Positions 17,654 through 26,324 are shown, counted from the first letter of the stretch. The stretch: DNA of 51,750 nt from Bradyrhizobium sp. AT1 (GCF_001590795.1 NZ_JXDL01000001.1:2408428-2460177); one strand, 5' to 3'. Numbers and translations are program-made. Notes: a model not told the origin generated them from the letters alone.

Positions 17654-18398
17654 GATGCGCGCCCTCATACTGGGCGGAACGGCCGATGCGAGCTTGCTCG
17701 CCGCGGAGATCGCGCGGGCCGGGCTCGACGCTGTCTATTCCTATGGTGGCCGCACCCGCGCGCCCGCCAACCAGCCGCTGCCGACCCGCATCGGCGGGTT
17801 TGGCGGCGTGAGCGGACTTGCCGACTACATTCGCCGCGAAGCCATCACGCATGTGATCGACGCGACGCATCCGTTCGCTGCCGAGATGAGCCGCAACGCG
17901 GTCGCGGCGTGCATGGAGACCGATACGCCGCTGATTGCGCTGGAACGAGTACCTTGGACCGGGATGTCCGACGACAACTGGATCGAGGTCGCAGATGTCA
18001 ACACTGCCGTCGCCGCACTGCCGGAGGCAACCGCAAACGTTTTCCTCGCCATCGGCCGCCAGCACATCGCACCATTCGCGGGCAAGCCGCAGCACGCCTA
18101 TACGCTGCGCTTCGTCGATCCGCCCGAAACGTCCCTGCCCTTCGCGGCGGACGTGATCGTGTCGCGCGGACCGTTTACGCTTCACAGCGAGCTCGAGATG
18201 ATGCGCACCCGTGAGATCGCGTGGATCGTCGCCCGCAATTCCGGCGGCGACGGCGCGCGCGCCAAGATCGACGCGGCGCGAATGCTCGGCCTGCCCGTGG
18301 TCATGATCTCGCGACCGGAGCTGCCCGGGCGGCCCCGGGTCGAGAGCGTCGCTGAGGTGATGCAGTGGCTCGGTCATTCGGCCCGTCTCGGTGCATAG
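17652..18398 (+). CDS. cobK: Precorrin-6A reductase
   Basis: This NADPH-dependent reductase converts precorrin-6A to precorrin-6B. It has 248 residues. The N-terminal Rossmann motif LILGGTADASLLAAEI, the YGGRTRAPANQPLPTRIGGFGG segment and VIDATHPFAAEMSRNA are diagnostic of CobK/CbiJ. AGGG lies seven bases before ATG 17652, and an ATG one codon later is a fair alternative. The gene is inverted relative to its neighbours: its first bases overlap the cobL start and its last 25 bases overlap the 3' end of cobJ. The minus-strand cob transcript, if continuous, would be antisense to the whole gene. Confidence 0.95.
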   Translation: MMRALILGGTADASLLAAEIARAGLDAVYSYGGRTRAPANQPLPTRIGGFGGVSGLADYIRREAITHVIDATHPFAAEMSRNAVAACMETDTPLIALERVPWTGMSDDNWIEVADVNTAVAALPEATANVFLAIGRQHIAPFAGKPQHAYTLRFVDPPETSLPFAADVIVSRGPFTLHSELEMMRTREIAWIVARNSGGDGARAKIDAARMLGLPVVMISRPELPGRPRVESVAEVMQWLGHSARLGA

Positions 18399-19108
18399 AC
18401 CCAGCGGCCGACGCGGCGTGTCTGCGAATTTCCGACGATGACCAGCGTGCGCATGTCAGCCATTTCGGGTGTCGCTTCGTTCAGCGTCAACGTCTCGATC
18501 TTCTCATCGGCCGCGCTGATCGCGCGTGCAAAGATCACGAGGCGCTCGCCGCAGCCGATCTCTTTCAGCACCGCAAGCGCGCGGCCAAATCCTGCCGGCC
18601 GGCTCGCCGAGCGCGGATTGTACATCGCGATGGAAAAATCGGCCTCCGCGGCGAGCCGCAGCCGCTTCTCGATCACTGGCCAGGGCTTGAGATTGTCGGA
18701 CAGATTGATCGCGCAGAAATCATGGCCGAGCGGCGCGCCGGCGCGCGCGGCGGCTGCCAGCATGGCGGTGATGCCGGGCAGCACCCGGATCGGCAGCGCC
18801 TGATATTGCGGCGCCTGCTCCAGCGCCTCGAACACCGCGGAGGCCATCGCGAACACGCCGGGATCGCCGGAGGACACGATGACCACCTGCCCGCCGTCCG
18901 CGGCAAGCCGCAAAGCCTCGCCGGCGCGCTGCAGTTCCTCGCGATTGTCGGAAGGATGCAGGTTAAGTCCAGCACGCGGCGGCACGCGCGCGACATAGGG
19001 GGCGTAACCGAGAATGTCAGTCGCTGACGCCAGCGCGGCCGTGACCTCGGGCGTCACCAGCGCGTCGCTGCCCGGCCCGAGGCCCGCGATGGTCAGCGTC
19101 CCCGTCAT
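18374..19108 (-). CDS. cobJ: Precorrin-3B C17-methyltransferase
   Basis: This SAM-dependent enzyme methylates C17 and contracts the ring of precorrin-3B to give precorrin-4. It has 244 residues. TIAGLGPGSDALVTPEV at the N-terminus, VIVSSGDPGVFAMASAVFE, VLPGITAMLAAAARAGAPLGHDFCAINLSD and MYNPRSASRP are CobJ/CbiH signatures. ATG 19108 overlaps the cobI stop as ATGA; the longer frame to 19168 is not supported. It is the last gene of the riboswitch-3 series before the inverted cobK, and the two 3' ends overlap by 25 bases. Confidence 0.96.
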   Translation of the reverse strand: MTGTLTIAGLGPGSDALVTPEVTAALASATDILGYAPYVARVPPRAGLNLHPSDNREELQRAGEALRLAADGGQVVIVSSGDPGVFAMASAVFEALEQAPQYQALPIRVLPGITAMLAAAARAGAPLGHDFCAINLSDNLKPWPVIEKRLRLAAEADFSIAMYNPRSASRPAGFGRALAVLKEIGCGERLVIFARAISAADEKIETLTLNEATPEMADMRTLVIVGNSQTRRVGRWVYAPRRAE

Positions 19109-19836
19109 TCGGCGGCGTCCAGGTGGCGGCCCTTGCCGTGAACCAGCACGATCGCGAAATAAGGACAATCGGCGGCGTCGATCTCCGCCAGCCGCGCGAC
19201 ACGCTCGCCCGGCATGGTGCCGCGCTCGACCAGCCAGGCATCGTCCAGCCGGCCGGCAGATGCGAGCGCGCGGCGCACCTTTGCGAGATTGCGGCCGGTC
19301 TTCATGACGACGAGCGCGTCGGAATCCCGCATGCGCCGCTCGAGCTCAGCTTCGGGAAGCGTGCCCATCAGCACCGTCGTCACGTCGTCGCCGAGCGCGA
19401 TCGGCTGGCCCACGCCATTCCAGCAACCGACCATGCCGGGAATGCCGGCGATCACCTCGATCTCGACGCGGCCTTGCAGGCGCGTGTGCAGATGCATGAA
19501 GGAGCCGTAGAAATAGGGATCGCCCTCGCAGAGCACGACGACGTCGACTGCGCGCGACAACCGCGCCAGGCGCTCGGCCCATTCGTCATAGAAGCCGGCA
19601 AGCAGTTGAACGTATTCCACGCTGTCGAAGGCAATCTCCGTCGTCACAGGATATTCCATGGGGTATTCGGTGACGCCAGTGGGCAGCATACCCTCGACGA
19701 TGCGCCGCGCCTGACCCGGCCGACCCTTCTTGCGGAAATAGGCGACGTGCTGCGCGGCGCGCACGGTGCGATCGGCGCGCACGCTCATCAAATCGGGATC
19801 ACCGGGGCCGAGACCGCAGCAGATGATACGTCCCAT
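19105..19836 (-). CDS. cobI: Precorrin-2 C20-methyltransferase
   Basis: This SAM-dependent methylase acts at C20 of precorrin-2 to make precorrin-3A. It has 243 residues. The start MGRIICCGLGPGDPDLMSVRA, the VLCEGDPYFYGSFMHLH loop and VIAGIPGMVGCWNGVGQPIALGDD identify CobI/CbiL. ATG 19836 lies two bases after the cobH stop; the open frame further upstream is shadow sequence. Its stop overlaps cobJ. The product passes to CobG. Confidence 0.96.
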   Translation of the reverse strand: MGRIICCGLGPGDPDLMSVRADRTVRAAQHVAYFRKKGRPGQARRIVEGMLPTGVTEYPMEYPVTTEIAFDSVEYVQLLAGFYDEWAERLARLSRAVDVVVLCEGDPYFYGSFMHLHTRLQGRVEIEVIAGIPGMVGCWNGVGQPIALGDDVTTVLMGTLPEAELERRMRDSDALVVMKTGRNLAKVRRALASAGRLDDAWLVERGTMPGERVARLAEIDAADCPYFAIVLVHGKGRHLDAAE

Positions 19837-19838
19837 CG

Positions 19839-20468
19839 CTATTCGCTCCGGCTCGCCAACGCGTTCACGGCGGCGACCGTGATTGCGGAGCCGCCGAGAC
19901 GGCCTTCGACCGTCAGCGCCGGCACCGGCGGATCGGCCATCAGCGCCGCCTTGGACTCGGCCGCGCCGACGAAACCGACGGGACAGCCGATGATGGCCGC
20001 GGGCCGCGGACAATCGCGATCTTCCAGCATGTTGAGCAGATGAAACAGCGCCGTCGGCGCATTCCCGATCGCGACGATTGCCCCGCCGAGATGCGGCCGC
20101 CACAGCTCCAGCGCCGCGGCCGAACGGGTGTTACGCATGGACTGGGCGAGCGCGGGCACTTTCTCGTCGCCGAGCGTGCAGATGACGGCATTGGCCGCGG
20201 GAAGCCTTGCGCGCGTAATCCCTTCCGAGACCATGCGCGCGTCGCACAGGATCGGCGCGCCTCTCAGCAAGGCGGCGCGCGCGGCAGCCGCCATGCCTGG
20301 CGTGAAGCGGATATGCGCCTCCAGGCCAACCATGCCGGCGGCATGGATCATTCGCACCACGACCGGCTCCTCGTCGGGCGAAAAGCGCGCAAGATCGGCC
20401 TCGGCGCGGATCGTCGCGAAGGACTGCCGATAGATCGCCGCGCCATCGGTCTCATAAGTGTGCGGCAT
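19839..20468 (-). CDS. cobH: Precorrin-8X methylmutase
   Basis: The enzyme moves a methyl group from C11 to C12, turning precorrin-8X into hydrogenobyrinic acid. It has 209 residues. The segment VVRMIHAAGMVGLEAHIRFTPG contains the His that the family uses as proton donor. CDARMVSEGITRARLP and AIIGCPVGFVGAAESKAAL are also CobH/CbiC signatures. ATG 20468 shares one base with the cobG stop (TGATG), so translation is probably coupled. It is followed two bases later by cobI. Confidence 0.96.
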   Translation of the reverse strand: MPHTYETDGAAIYRQSFATIRAEADLARFSPDEEPVVVRMIHAAGMVGLEAHIRFTPGMAAAARAALLRGAPILCDARMVSEGITRARLPAANAVICTLGDEKVPALAQSMRNTRSAAALELWRPHLGGAIVAIGNAPTALFHLLNMLEDRDCPRPAAIIGCPVGFVGAAESKAALMADPPVPALTVEGRLGGSAITVAAVNALASRSE

Positions 20469-21631
20469 CAGTGCCCTCCCACCAGGATGGAGGGATCGCT
20501 GACGATGTCGGTGCCGGCCAGGCCACGCAGGGCCGGCTCGTCGCGCGTCGAGCCGTCGCGGACCAGATCGAAGCCGGCGCCTGTCGCAACCAGCGTAACG
20601 GCGGCCGAACCGGAATGCGCGCAACCCTTGCCACAGCCGGAAACGTGCAGGCGTGCATCTGGGGCAATGCGCGGCGCGAGCGCCGCGGCCAGCGCGCGCG
20701 TATCGGCATGGGCTTCGCGGCAGCGGGGCGCACCACTGCAGGCGATGACGCGCAGCGCGGGATCGAACGGTTCGGTGATGAGGCCCGCCGCGCTCGGCAT
20801 CTCGCGCTTGCCCTCGCTCAGCACCATCCGCCAAGGCGTCATGCGCAGAGCATGTCCGCAGGCCGCGAACTGATGCAGCGTCGTGTGCAGCAACTGCCCG
20901 AACGCGACGCCGACCATTGCGCCTTGCGGATAGTGTCCGGGCCGCGACGCCGCCATGACGGGCGCGGGCTCGGTCTCGCCGCGCAGCGATTGCGGCAGAG
21001 CTGCGCCCGAGGCGATGTGGGCCGCCATGCGCCCTCGCCCGTCCCTCGCGCCGCCGGAGACCAGGAACCAGCTTGCGAGCGCGAGCGCGGTTCTGACGGC
21101 CTCGCCGCGTGCGACGGAGCGGCCGAGCCTTGCACCATCGGCCCGCACCAGGAGACGGCCCGACCGATCGCGCTCGATACGGATGTCCGCGGAATCGCCG
21201 GCGAGCACCCGCGATCGTCCGTCATCGATGGCGAAGCCGAACTTGGTGGGAAGCGCGAGGCCGCTGTCGGCGAGCGCCTCCTCCAGCTCTGCGGCGAGCG
21301 ACTGTGTCTGGTCGTCGCCGCTCCAGAACGGCATCACCAGGATATTGCGCCGGGCTTCGATCTCGGCGTCGGGATCGAGCAGCGCCAGTTGCGCAAGGCC
21401 GTCGAGCAGCGGCCGATGGCTTTGCTCACTGACGCCGCGGATCTGCAGATTGGCGCGGCTCGTCACATCGATCAGGCCATTGCCGTGTTGCCCGGCGAGT
21501 TCGGCGAGTCCTGTGATCTGTGGCGCTTCAAGCCGTCCCCCGAACGGCCGCACCCGCACCACAAGCCCATCGCCCGACAACATCGGACGCAGCGCGCCGG
21601 GACACCAGCCTTTGACCGCGGCCGTACTCAT
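20468..21631 (-). CDS. cobG: Precorrin-3B synthase (oxygen-dependent monooxygenase)
   Basis: This iron-sulfur monooxygenase uses O2 to hydroxylate precorrin-3A at C20 and form the gamma-lactone of precorrin-3B. It is the marker enzyme of the aerobic pathway. It has 387 residues, somewhat shorter than the Pseudomonas denitrificans protein. The nitrite/sulfite-reductase-like fold has a ferredoxin-like half with VTSRANLQIRGV. The Fe-S cysteines appear as CSGAPRC and SGCGKGC near the C-terminus (C-x5-C then C-x3-C). ATG 21631 overlaps the cobN stop as ATGA. Its presence shows the organism makes B12 under air. Confidence 0.95.
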   Translation of the reverse strand: MSTAAVKGWCPGALRPMLSGDGLVVRVRPFGGRLEAPQITGLAELAGQHGNGLIDVTSRANLQIRGVSEQSHRPLLDGLAQLALLDPDAEIEARRNILVMPFWSGDDQTQSLAAELEEALADSGLALPTKFGFAIDDGRSRVLAGDSADIRIERDRSGRLLVRADGARLGRSVARGEAVRTALALASWFLVSGGARDGRGRMAAHIASGAALPQSLRGETEPAPVMAASRPGHYPQGAMVGVAFGQLLHTTLHQFAACGHALRMTPWRMVLSEGKREMPSAAGLITEPFDPALRVIACSGAPRCREAHADTRALAAALAPRIAPDARLHVSGCGKGCAHSGSAAVTLVATGAGFDLVRDGSTRDEPALRGLAGTDIVSDPSILVGGH

Positions 21632-24600
21632 GAGGCCTCCCGCAGCGCCGCGGCGATCGAGTTGCGGCGCGTCTGCCACAGCGCCGCATCGTGCAGGCGC
21701 GCAAAACAGGTTTCCATCGCGGCAAGGGCCGCCGGATTCTCGCGCGCCATGAAGGCGCGGACGTTATCATTGCCGAGGGTCGCATCGTAGTAGAGATCGA
21801 ACAGATGCGGCGGCACGGCGCCGGCAAGATGCGCGAAAGCGGCCATGTGCTCCAGCGTCGCGGTGATCTCGGCGGCCCCGCGAAAACCGTGACGCATTAT
21901 GCCCGCGATCCAGGCCGGATTGGCGGCGCGCGCGCGGACCACGCGGGAAATCTCTTCCGTCAGCGTGCGCGCATGCAGCTGCTCAGGGCGCGTCGTGTCG
22001 AGATGATAGAGCGATGGTCCTGCCGCGCCGAGATGCGCCGCAGCCGCTGCGACGCCCGCTTCATGCGCGGCGTAATCGGCGGCGAGCAGCAGATCGGTCT
22101 CCGGCAAATCCTGGACATGGACAAAGGCATCGGCCGAGGCGAGCCGCGCTTCGATCCCGGCGCGATCCTGCTGCATCTCGCCGTCGGCCGAGAACGCCCA
22201 GGACGAGGCCGACAGCCAGGCTTCGCCCGCGGCGTCGCGCGTCTCGGGCGTGAAGGCATCGGGGATCGCGGGGAGGCCGACGCCATATTGCCCGGGCCGC
22301 GGCGCGAACACGCGCGAGGTGCGGTGGCGGTATGGATTCTCCTCGCCCTCGTCGTCCCGGCCTGCGAGCGCTTCGGCAGCGGCCTCGAACATTTGCGCAA
22401 GGCCTGCGAAGACGTCGCGGAACAGGCCCGAGACGCGCAACGTGACATCGATGCGCGGGCGGCCGAGCTCGGCGGGCGCGATGATGTCGTAACCGGTGAC
22501 GCGGCCGGAGGCGTGATCCCAGCGCGGCGCGAGCCCGGCCAGATGCAGCGCCATGGCGAACTCCTCGCCGGCGGTGCGCATCGTTGCCGAGCCCCAGAGA
22601 TCGACGACGAGGCCTTTCGGCCAGTCGCCGTGATCTTGCAAATGACGGCGCAGCAGCTCCTCGGCGAGTTTTATTCCCTGCGCATGCGCCGACGGCGTCG
22701 GCACCGCGCGCGGATCGACGGCGAAGAGATTGCGCCCGGTCGGCATCACGTCGTGACGGCCGCGATAGGGCGAGCCCGATGGCCCTGGCGCGACGCGCTG
22801 GCCGGCAAGTGCGGCGCGCAGCGCATCGCGCTCGGCGTCACCGCAGACGCCGCGGCCGAACACGTGCAGACCGTCGCCGAACTGGCTTTCCTTGAGATCG
22901 CAGACGAAGCGATCGATGCGCGGAATCGCTTCGGCGGGCGCGGCCGAGGCATCGAGACCGAGATCGTCTTCGAGACCCGCCGCCCGCGCCTCGTCGCGGA
23001 TCGCCGCGATCAGCCGCTGGCGGCGCGCGGGATCGAGACCGTCGGCGGTGGAATATTCGTCGAGCAGACGTTCGAGCCGGCGCAGGCCTTCCGGCACCGC
23101 GGAGGCTTCCAGCGGCGGCGGCAGATGACCGATGGTGACGGCGCCGATGCGCCGCTTGGCCTGCGCGGCCTCGCCGGGATCGTTGACGATGAAGGGATAG
23201 ATGACGGGGAGATCGCCGATCAAGGTTTCCGGCCAACACGCGGATGACAGCGCGACGGATTTCCCGGGCAGCCATTCCAGCGTGCCATGCGCGCCCATAT
23301 GCACGACGGCGTCGATCCCCTGCTCGCGGAGCCAGAGATAGAACGCGACGTAAGCGTGGCGCGGCGTGCGCGCGAGATCGTGATAGTCGGCATCACGCGT
23401 GGCCGCGTCGCCACGCTCGGGCTGCACTGCGATGATCGATTGACCGCACGCGATGGCGGCGAAATGAAAGGCGCCGTCGCGGCAGCTCGGATCAGCCTCC
23501 GGCGCGCCCCAGGCTTGCGCGAGATCGTCCTGCAAGGCTTGCGGCAGGCGCGAGAGCGCCGCGCGGTAGTCGGCGACGCTCCAGGTCAAATTTTGCGTCA
23601 GCAGCGTCTCACCGAGAGCCTGAACCGGCGCGACATCGAAGCCAGCCTCGGCGAGATCGGACATCAGGGCCTCGGCCGAAGCCAGCGCATCGAGTCCCAC
23701 CGCATGCGCGATCTGATGCGGCCGCCCCGGATAGTTCGAAAGCACGATCGCCAGCTGCTTCTCGGCGGTTGCCCGCTCCGCGAGGCGCCGCCACGCCGCA
23801 ACGCGCGCGGCGACGGCTTTCACGCGCTCTTCATCGGGTCTGTGCGCCAGGTGCGAGAACTGCAAATCCGGATCGCGGTCGGCGGCCGATTTGAAGCTCA
23901 TGACGCCCGCGAACAGCCGGCCATCGACCTCGGGCAGCACCACATGCATCGCGAGATCGCCGGGCGAGAGGCCGCGCAGCGAGGTCGCCCAATCCTCGCG
24001 CTGCGCGGTCGAGAGCGCAACCTGGAACACCGGGCACGATGCAGCATCGAACGGCGTCGTGCCGTCGTCGCCGATGGCCGAGAACGCCGTCGCGTTGACG
24101 ATCGCCGCCGGAGGATTCGTCGCAAGATACGCGCGCAGCCAATCGGCAACGCCCGGGGCCTTCAGCGAGGTCACGAACGCGCCGTAGGCGTCGAATCCCT
24201 TATCGCGCAGCGCGGCGATCAGCGCATCGACCGGGCCGGTATCCGCGGCGGTGAGATAGGAGCGATAGAACGTGACGAGCGCGAGCGGCTGCGCGCCACC
24301 CGCCGGCGCTGCAATGACACCGCGCGCGGGATCGTAAAATCCCATCTCGGGCACGGTCATCTCGCCGATGACGGGACCGGCATAGAGTCCGGAAGCCAGC
24401 GCGAGCTGTGCAATCGCCGCTTGCGCCGCGACAGGTCCGCCGGTGTCGCAGAGCACCTTGAGCCGGCGCAGCGTCGAGACCGGCAGTGTCGAATACGCAT
24501 CGAGCCTGACGTCATCGCGACCGTCCGCCGGCAGCACCGCAAGGACGATGCCCCGATCCTTTGCGAGCTGCTGAAGAGCCGCGAGGCCATACGCCCAATA

Positions 24601-24873
24601 GGACTCGCCGCCGATCAGCCGCACCAGGATGCCGCGCGCCTGCGACAGCGTCTTCTCGATATAGGTGTCGACCGAGAGCGGATGGCGCAGCTCCGCGAGA
24701 TTGGCGAGGCGCAGCGACGGCAGGCTGCTCTGGCCGCGCCGCCAGCCGGCGGCAAACGCGGCGAGATCGGAATCCGAATAGGAGAGCGCCACGAGATCGG
24801 CCGGGTCCTGGCCGATGTCCCTTGGCGTCGCGGTCTCCTCCAGACCGCGGCTCTCGCGGAAGACGACGTGCAT
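21628..24873 (-). CDS. cobN: Aerobic cobaltochelatase large subunit CobN
   Basis: This is the large subunit of the ATP-dependent chelatase that inserts cobalt into hydrogenobyrinic acid a,c-diamide together with CobS and the CobT chelatase subunit. It has 1,081 residues, shorter than the roughly 1,275 of Pseudomonas denitrificans CobN but with all main segments. These include VVHMGAHGTLEWLPGKSVALS in the middle (BchH/CobN signature), a later LVVDLWGSATMRTAGEEFAMAL block and a C-terminal IMRHGFRGAAEI block. ATG 24873 shares one base with the cobW stop. The two AAA subunits are not in this window. Confidence 0.96.
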   Translation of the reverse strand: MHVVFRESRGLEETATPRDIGQDPADLVALSYSDSDLAAFAAGWRRGQSSLPSLRLANLAELRHPLSVDTYIEKTLSQARGILVRLIGGESYWAYGLAALQQLAKDRGIVLAVLPADGRDDVRLDAYSTLPVSTLRRLKVLCDTGGPVAAQAAIAQLALASGLYAGPVIGEMTVPEMGFYDPARGVIAAPAGGAQPLALVTFYRSYLTAADTGPVDALIAALRDKGFDAYGAFVTSLKAPGVADWLRAYLATNPPAAIVNATAFSAIGDDGTTPFDAASCPVFQVALSTAQREDWATSLRGLSPGDLAMHVVLPEVDGRLFAGVMSFKSAADRDPDLQFSHLAHRPDEERVKAVAARVAAWRRLAERATAEKQLAIVLSNYPGRPHQIAHAVGLDALASAEALMSDLAEAGFDVAPVQALGETLLTQNLTWSVADYRAALSRLPQALQDDLAQAWGAPEADPSCRDGAFHFAAIACGQSIIAVQPERGDAATRDADYHDLARTPRHAYVAFYLWLREQGIDAVVHMGAHGTLEWLPGKSVALSSACWPETLIGDLPVIYPFIVNDPGEAAQAKRRIGAVTIGHLPPPLEASAVPEGLRRLERLLDEYSTADGLDPARRQRLIAAIRDEARAAGLEDDLGLDASAAPAEAIPRIDRFVCDLKESQFGDGLHVFGRGVCGDAERDALRAALAGQRVAPGPSGSPYRGRHDVMPTGRNLFAVDPRAVPTPSAHAQGIKLAEELLRRHLQDHGDWPKGLVVDLWGSATMRTAGEEFAMALHLAGLAPRWDHASGRVTGYDIIAPAELGRPRIDVTLRVSGLFRDVFAGLAQMFEAAAEALAGRDDEGEENPYRHRTSRVFAPRPGQYGVGLPAIPDAFTPETRDAAGEAWLSASSWAFSADGEMQQDRAGIEARLASADAFVHVQDLPETDLLLAADYAAHEAGVAAAAAHLGAAGPSLYHLDTTRPEQLHARTLTEEISRVVRARAANPAWIAGIMRHGFRGAAEITATLEHMAAFAHLAGAVPPHLFDLYYDATLGNDNVRAFMARENPAALAAMETCFARLHDAALWQTRRNSIAAALREAS

Positions 24874-25922
24874 CAGATGCCAGATCCTGAAAGCCCAAGT
24901 CCTGCCTTGATGGCGGCCTCGTCGATATCGCCATGCTCGCCGATCACGACGAGCTTGGACTGCCGGAGACCCGCGCCCCATGGCTTGTCGAATTGGTGGC
25001 GCACGCGCTCACCCACCGCCTGCAGCAACAGGCGCATCGGCTTGCCCGCGACCGCGATGTAGCCCTTGGCGCGCAGCACATTCTGCTCGCGCGCCAGACG
25101 CTGAACCGATGCGACCAGCGCATCGACGTCGGTCACCTCAGGAAGATCGATCACTACAGAGTTGAAATCATCATGCTCGTGCTCCTCTTCGCCGTCATGG
25201 TGCGAGGGGCGCGCGGCGAGATCGTTTTCGGCGGCAGCGCCGAGGCCGAGGATGAGGCGCGCATCGATCGCACCGTCGGTGACGGGCAGCATCGGCACGC
25301 GGCGGGGCATCTCGGCGGTGATCACCGCCTTGGCGGCTTCGATCCCTGCGCTGCCGGCAAGATCGGCCTTGGTCAGCAGCACGATGTCGGCGCAGGCGAT
25401 CTGGTCCTCGAACACTTCCGACAGCGGCGTCTCGTGATCGAGATTTTCGTCCGCCGCACGCTGCGCTTCCACCGCAGCCGGATCCGGCGCAAAGCGGCCG
25501 GCCGCGACAGCCTCGGCGTCGGCGAGCGCGATCACGCCATCGACCGTGATGCGCGAGCGGATCTCGGGCCAGTCGAACGCCTTCAAGAGCGGCTTCGGCA
25601 GCGCCAGGCCCGAGGTCTCGATCAGGATGTGATCGGGCCGCACCGGGCGCGCCAAAAGCTTCTCCATGGTCGGGATGAAATCGTCGGCGACCGTGCAGCA
25701 GATGCAGCCATTGGCGAGCTCGACGATGTTCTCCTCGGGGCAGTTTTCATCGGCGCAGGATTTCAGGATCTCGCCATCGACGCCCTCGCTGCCGAACTCG
25801 TTGACGAGCACCGCGAGCTTCATGCCATTGGGATTTGCGAGCAGATGCTGGATCAGCGTGGTCTTGCCGGAACCGAGGAAGCCGGTGACCACCGTAACCG
25901 GGACTTTTGCGAGCGAGTTCAT
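24873..25922 (-). CDS. cobW: CobW-type GTPase, cobalt chaperone for the chelatase
   Basis: This is a G3E-family P-loop GTPase of 349 residues thought to deliver Co2+ to CobNST. The Walker A motif GFLGSGKTT is at residues 14-22. The family CxCC metal motif is Cys73-Ile-Cys75-Cys76, followed by ETSGLALPKPLLKAF and the LTKADL GTP-specificity loop. A His/acid-rich stretch near residues 239-251 (HHDGEEEHEHDDF) is an extra metal-binding segment. The C-terminal CobW_C domain ends the protein. ATG 25922 overlaps the DUF1636 stop as ATGA, and the stop shares a base with cobN. Confidence 0.95.
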   Translation of the reverse strand: MNSLAKVPVTVVTGFLGSGKTTLIQHLLANPNGMKLAVLVNEFGSEGVDGEILKSCADENCPEENIVELANGCICCTVADDFIPTMEKLLARPVRPDHILIETSGLALPKPLLKAFDWPEIRSRITVDGVIALADAEAVAAGRFAPDPAAVEAQRAADENLDHETPLSEVFEDQIACADIVLLTKADLAGSAGIEAAKAVITAEMPRRVPMLPVTDGAIDARLILGLGAAAENDLAARPSHHDGEEEHEHDDFNSVVIDLPEVTDVDALVASVQRLAREQNVLRAKGYIAVAGKPMRLLLQAVGERVRHQFDKPWGAGLRQSKLVVIGEHGDIDEAAIKAGLGLSGSGI

Positions 25923-26293
25923 TCGGCGGCCTCCGGCAACGCGGCAATAGGGGGAATGCGGGCAAGCGACTGCTTGCGGAATATTTCCGGCCGGCTGCGC
26001 CAGGGCACGAGCCCGTCGGGCGCGGCTGCGTAAGCCGCAGCACCTGCGACCACATCCTGGGCGTTCGTCTCGGAGAGGCGGCCATAGACATAGGACCACC
26101 GGCCGGGCGCGCTGAGCGCCACCGAGCAGCCCTGGCTGCAGGCCGAGAGGCATTCGACGGGAACCACATTGACGCCTTCGGGCACGCCCGCCTCGAGGAT
26201 CGCTCCATGCAGGCGCTTGCCGGGCGTCGTCTCGCCCTCGCCGAGCGTCTCGCCGGCACGGCAGGTGATGCAGACGTGAAGTGTGACGGTCAT
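25919..26293 (-). CDS. DUF1636 family protein, thioredoxin-like metal-binding candidate
   Basis: This 124-residue protein opens the chelatase operon. It has five cysteines in a ferredoxin-like arrangement: a C-x2-C pair near the N-terminus (VCITCRAG) and a CLSACSQGCSVAL cluster in the middle. The pattern fits the DUF1636 family, which often accompanies cobW in B12 loci; no biochemical role is established. ATG 26293 is included in a nine-base stem that also holds the GAGG box, so its translation is probably the direct target of riboswitch 3. Its stop overlaps cobW. A role in metal or electron handling is inferred from cysteines and position. Confidence 0.88.
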   Translation of the reverse strand: MTVTLHVCITCRAGETLGEGETTPGKRLHGAILEAGVPEGVNVVPVECLSACSQGCSVALSAPGRWSYVYGRLSETNAQDVVAGAAAYAAAPDGLVPWRSRPEIFRKQSLARIPPIAALPEAAE

Positions 26294-26324
26294 CGCCTCT
26301 TCCAGATATCAGCGGGAGGCGATG
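26291..26324 (-). promoter_or_regulatory. Start-codon-masking hairpin of riboswitch 3
   Basis: CATCGCCTC (26316-26324, minus strand) is perfectly complementary over nine bases to GAGGCGATG (26291-26299), which contains both the GAGG box and the ATG of the DUF1636 gene. The loop is 16 bases. This is a clear candidate for the translation-off state of the leader. Confidence 0.65.

Noticed and set aside
23287..25062. Plus-strand frame of 591 codons opposite cobN and cobW
   Set aside because: It is an antisense shadow, with no family features and no ribosome-binding site.
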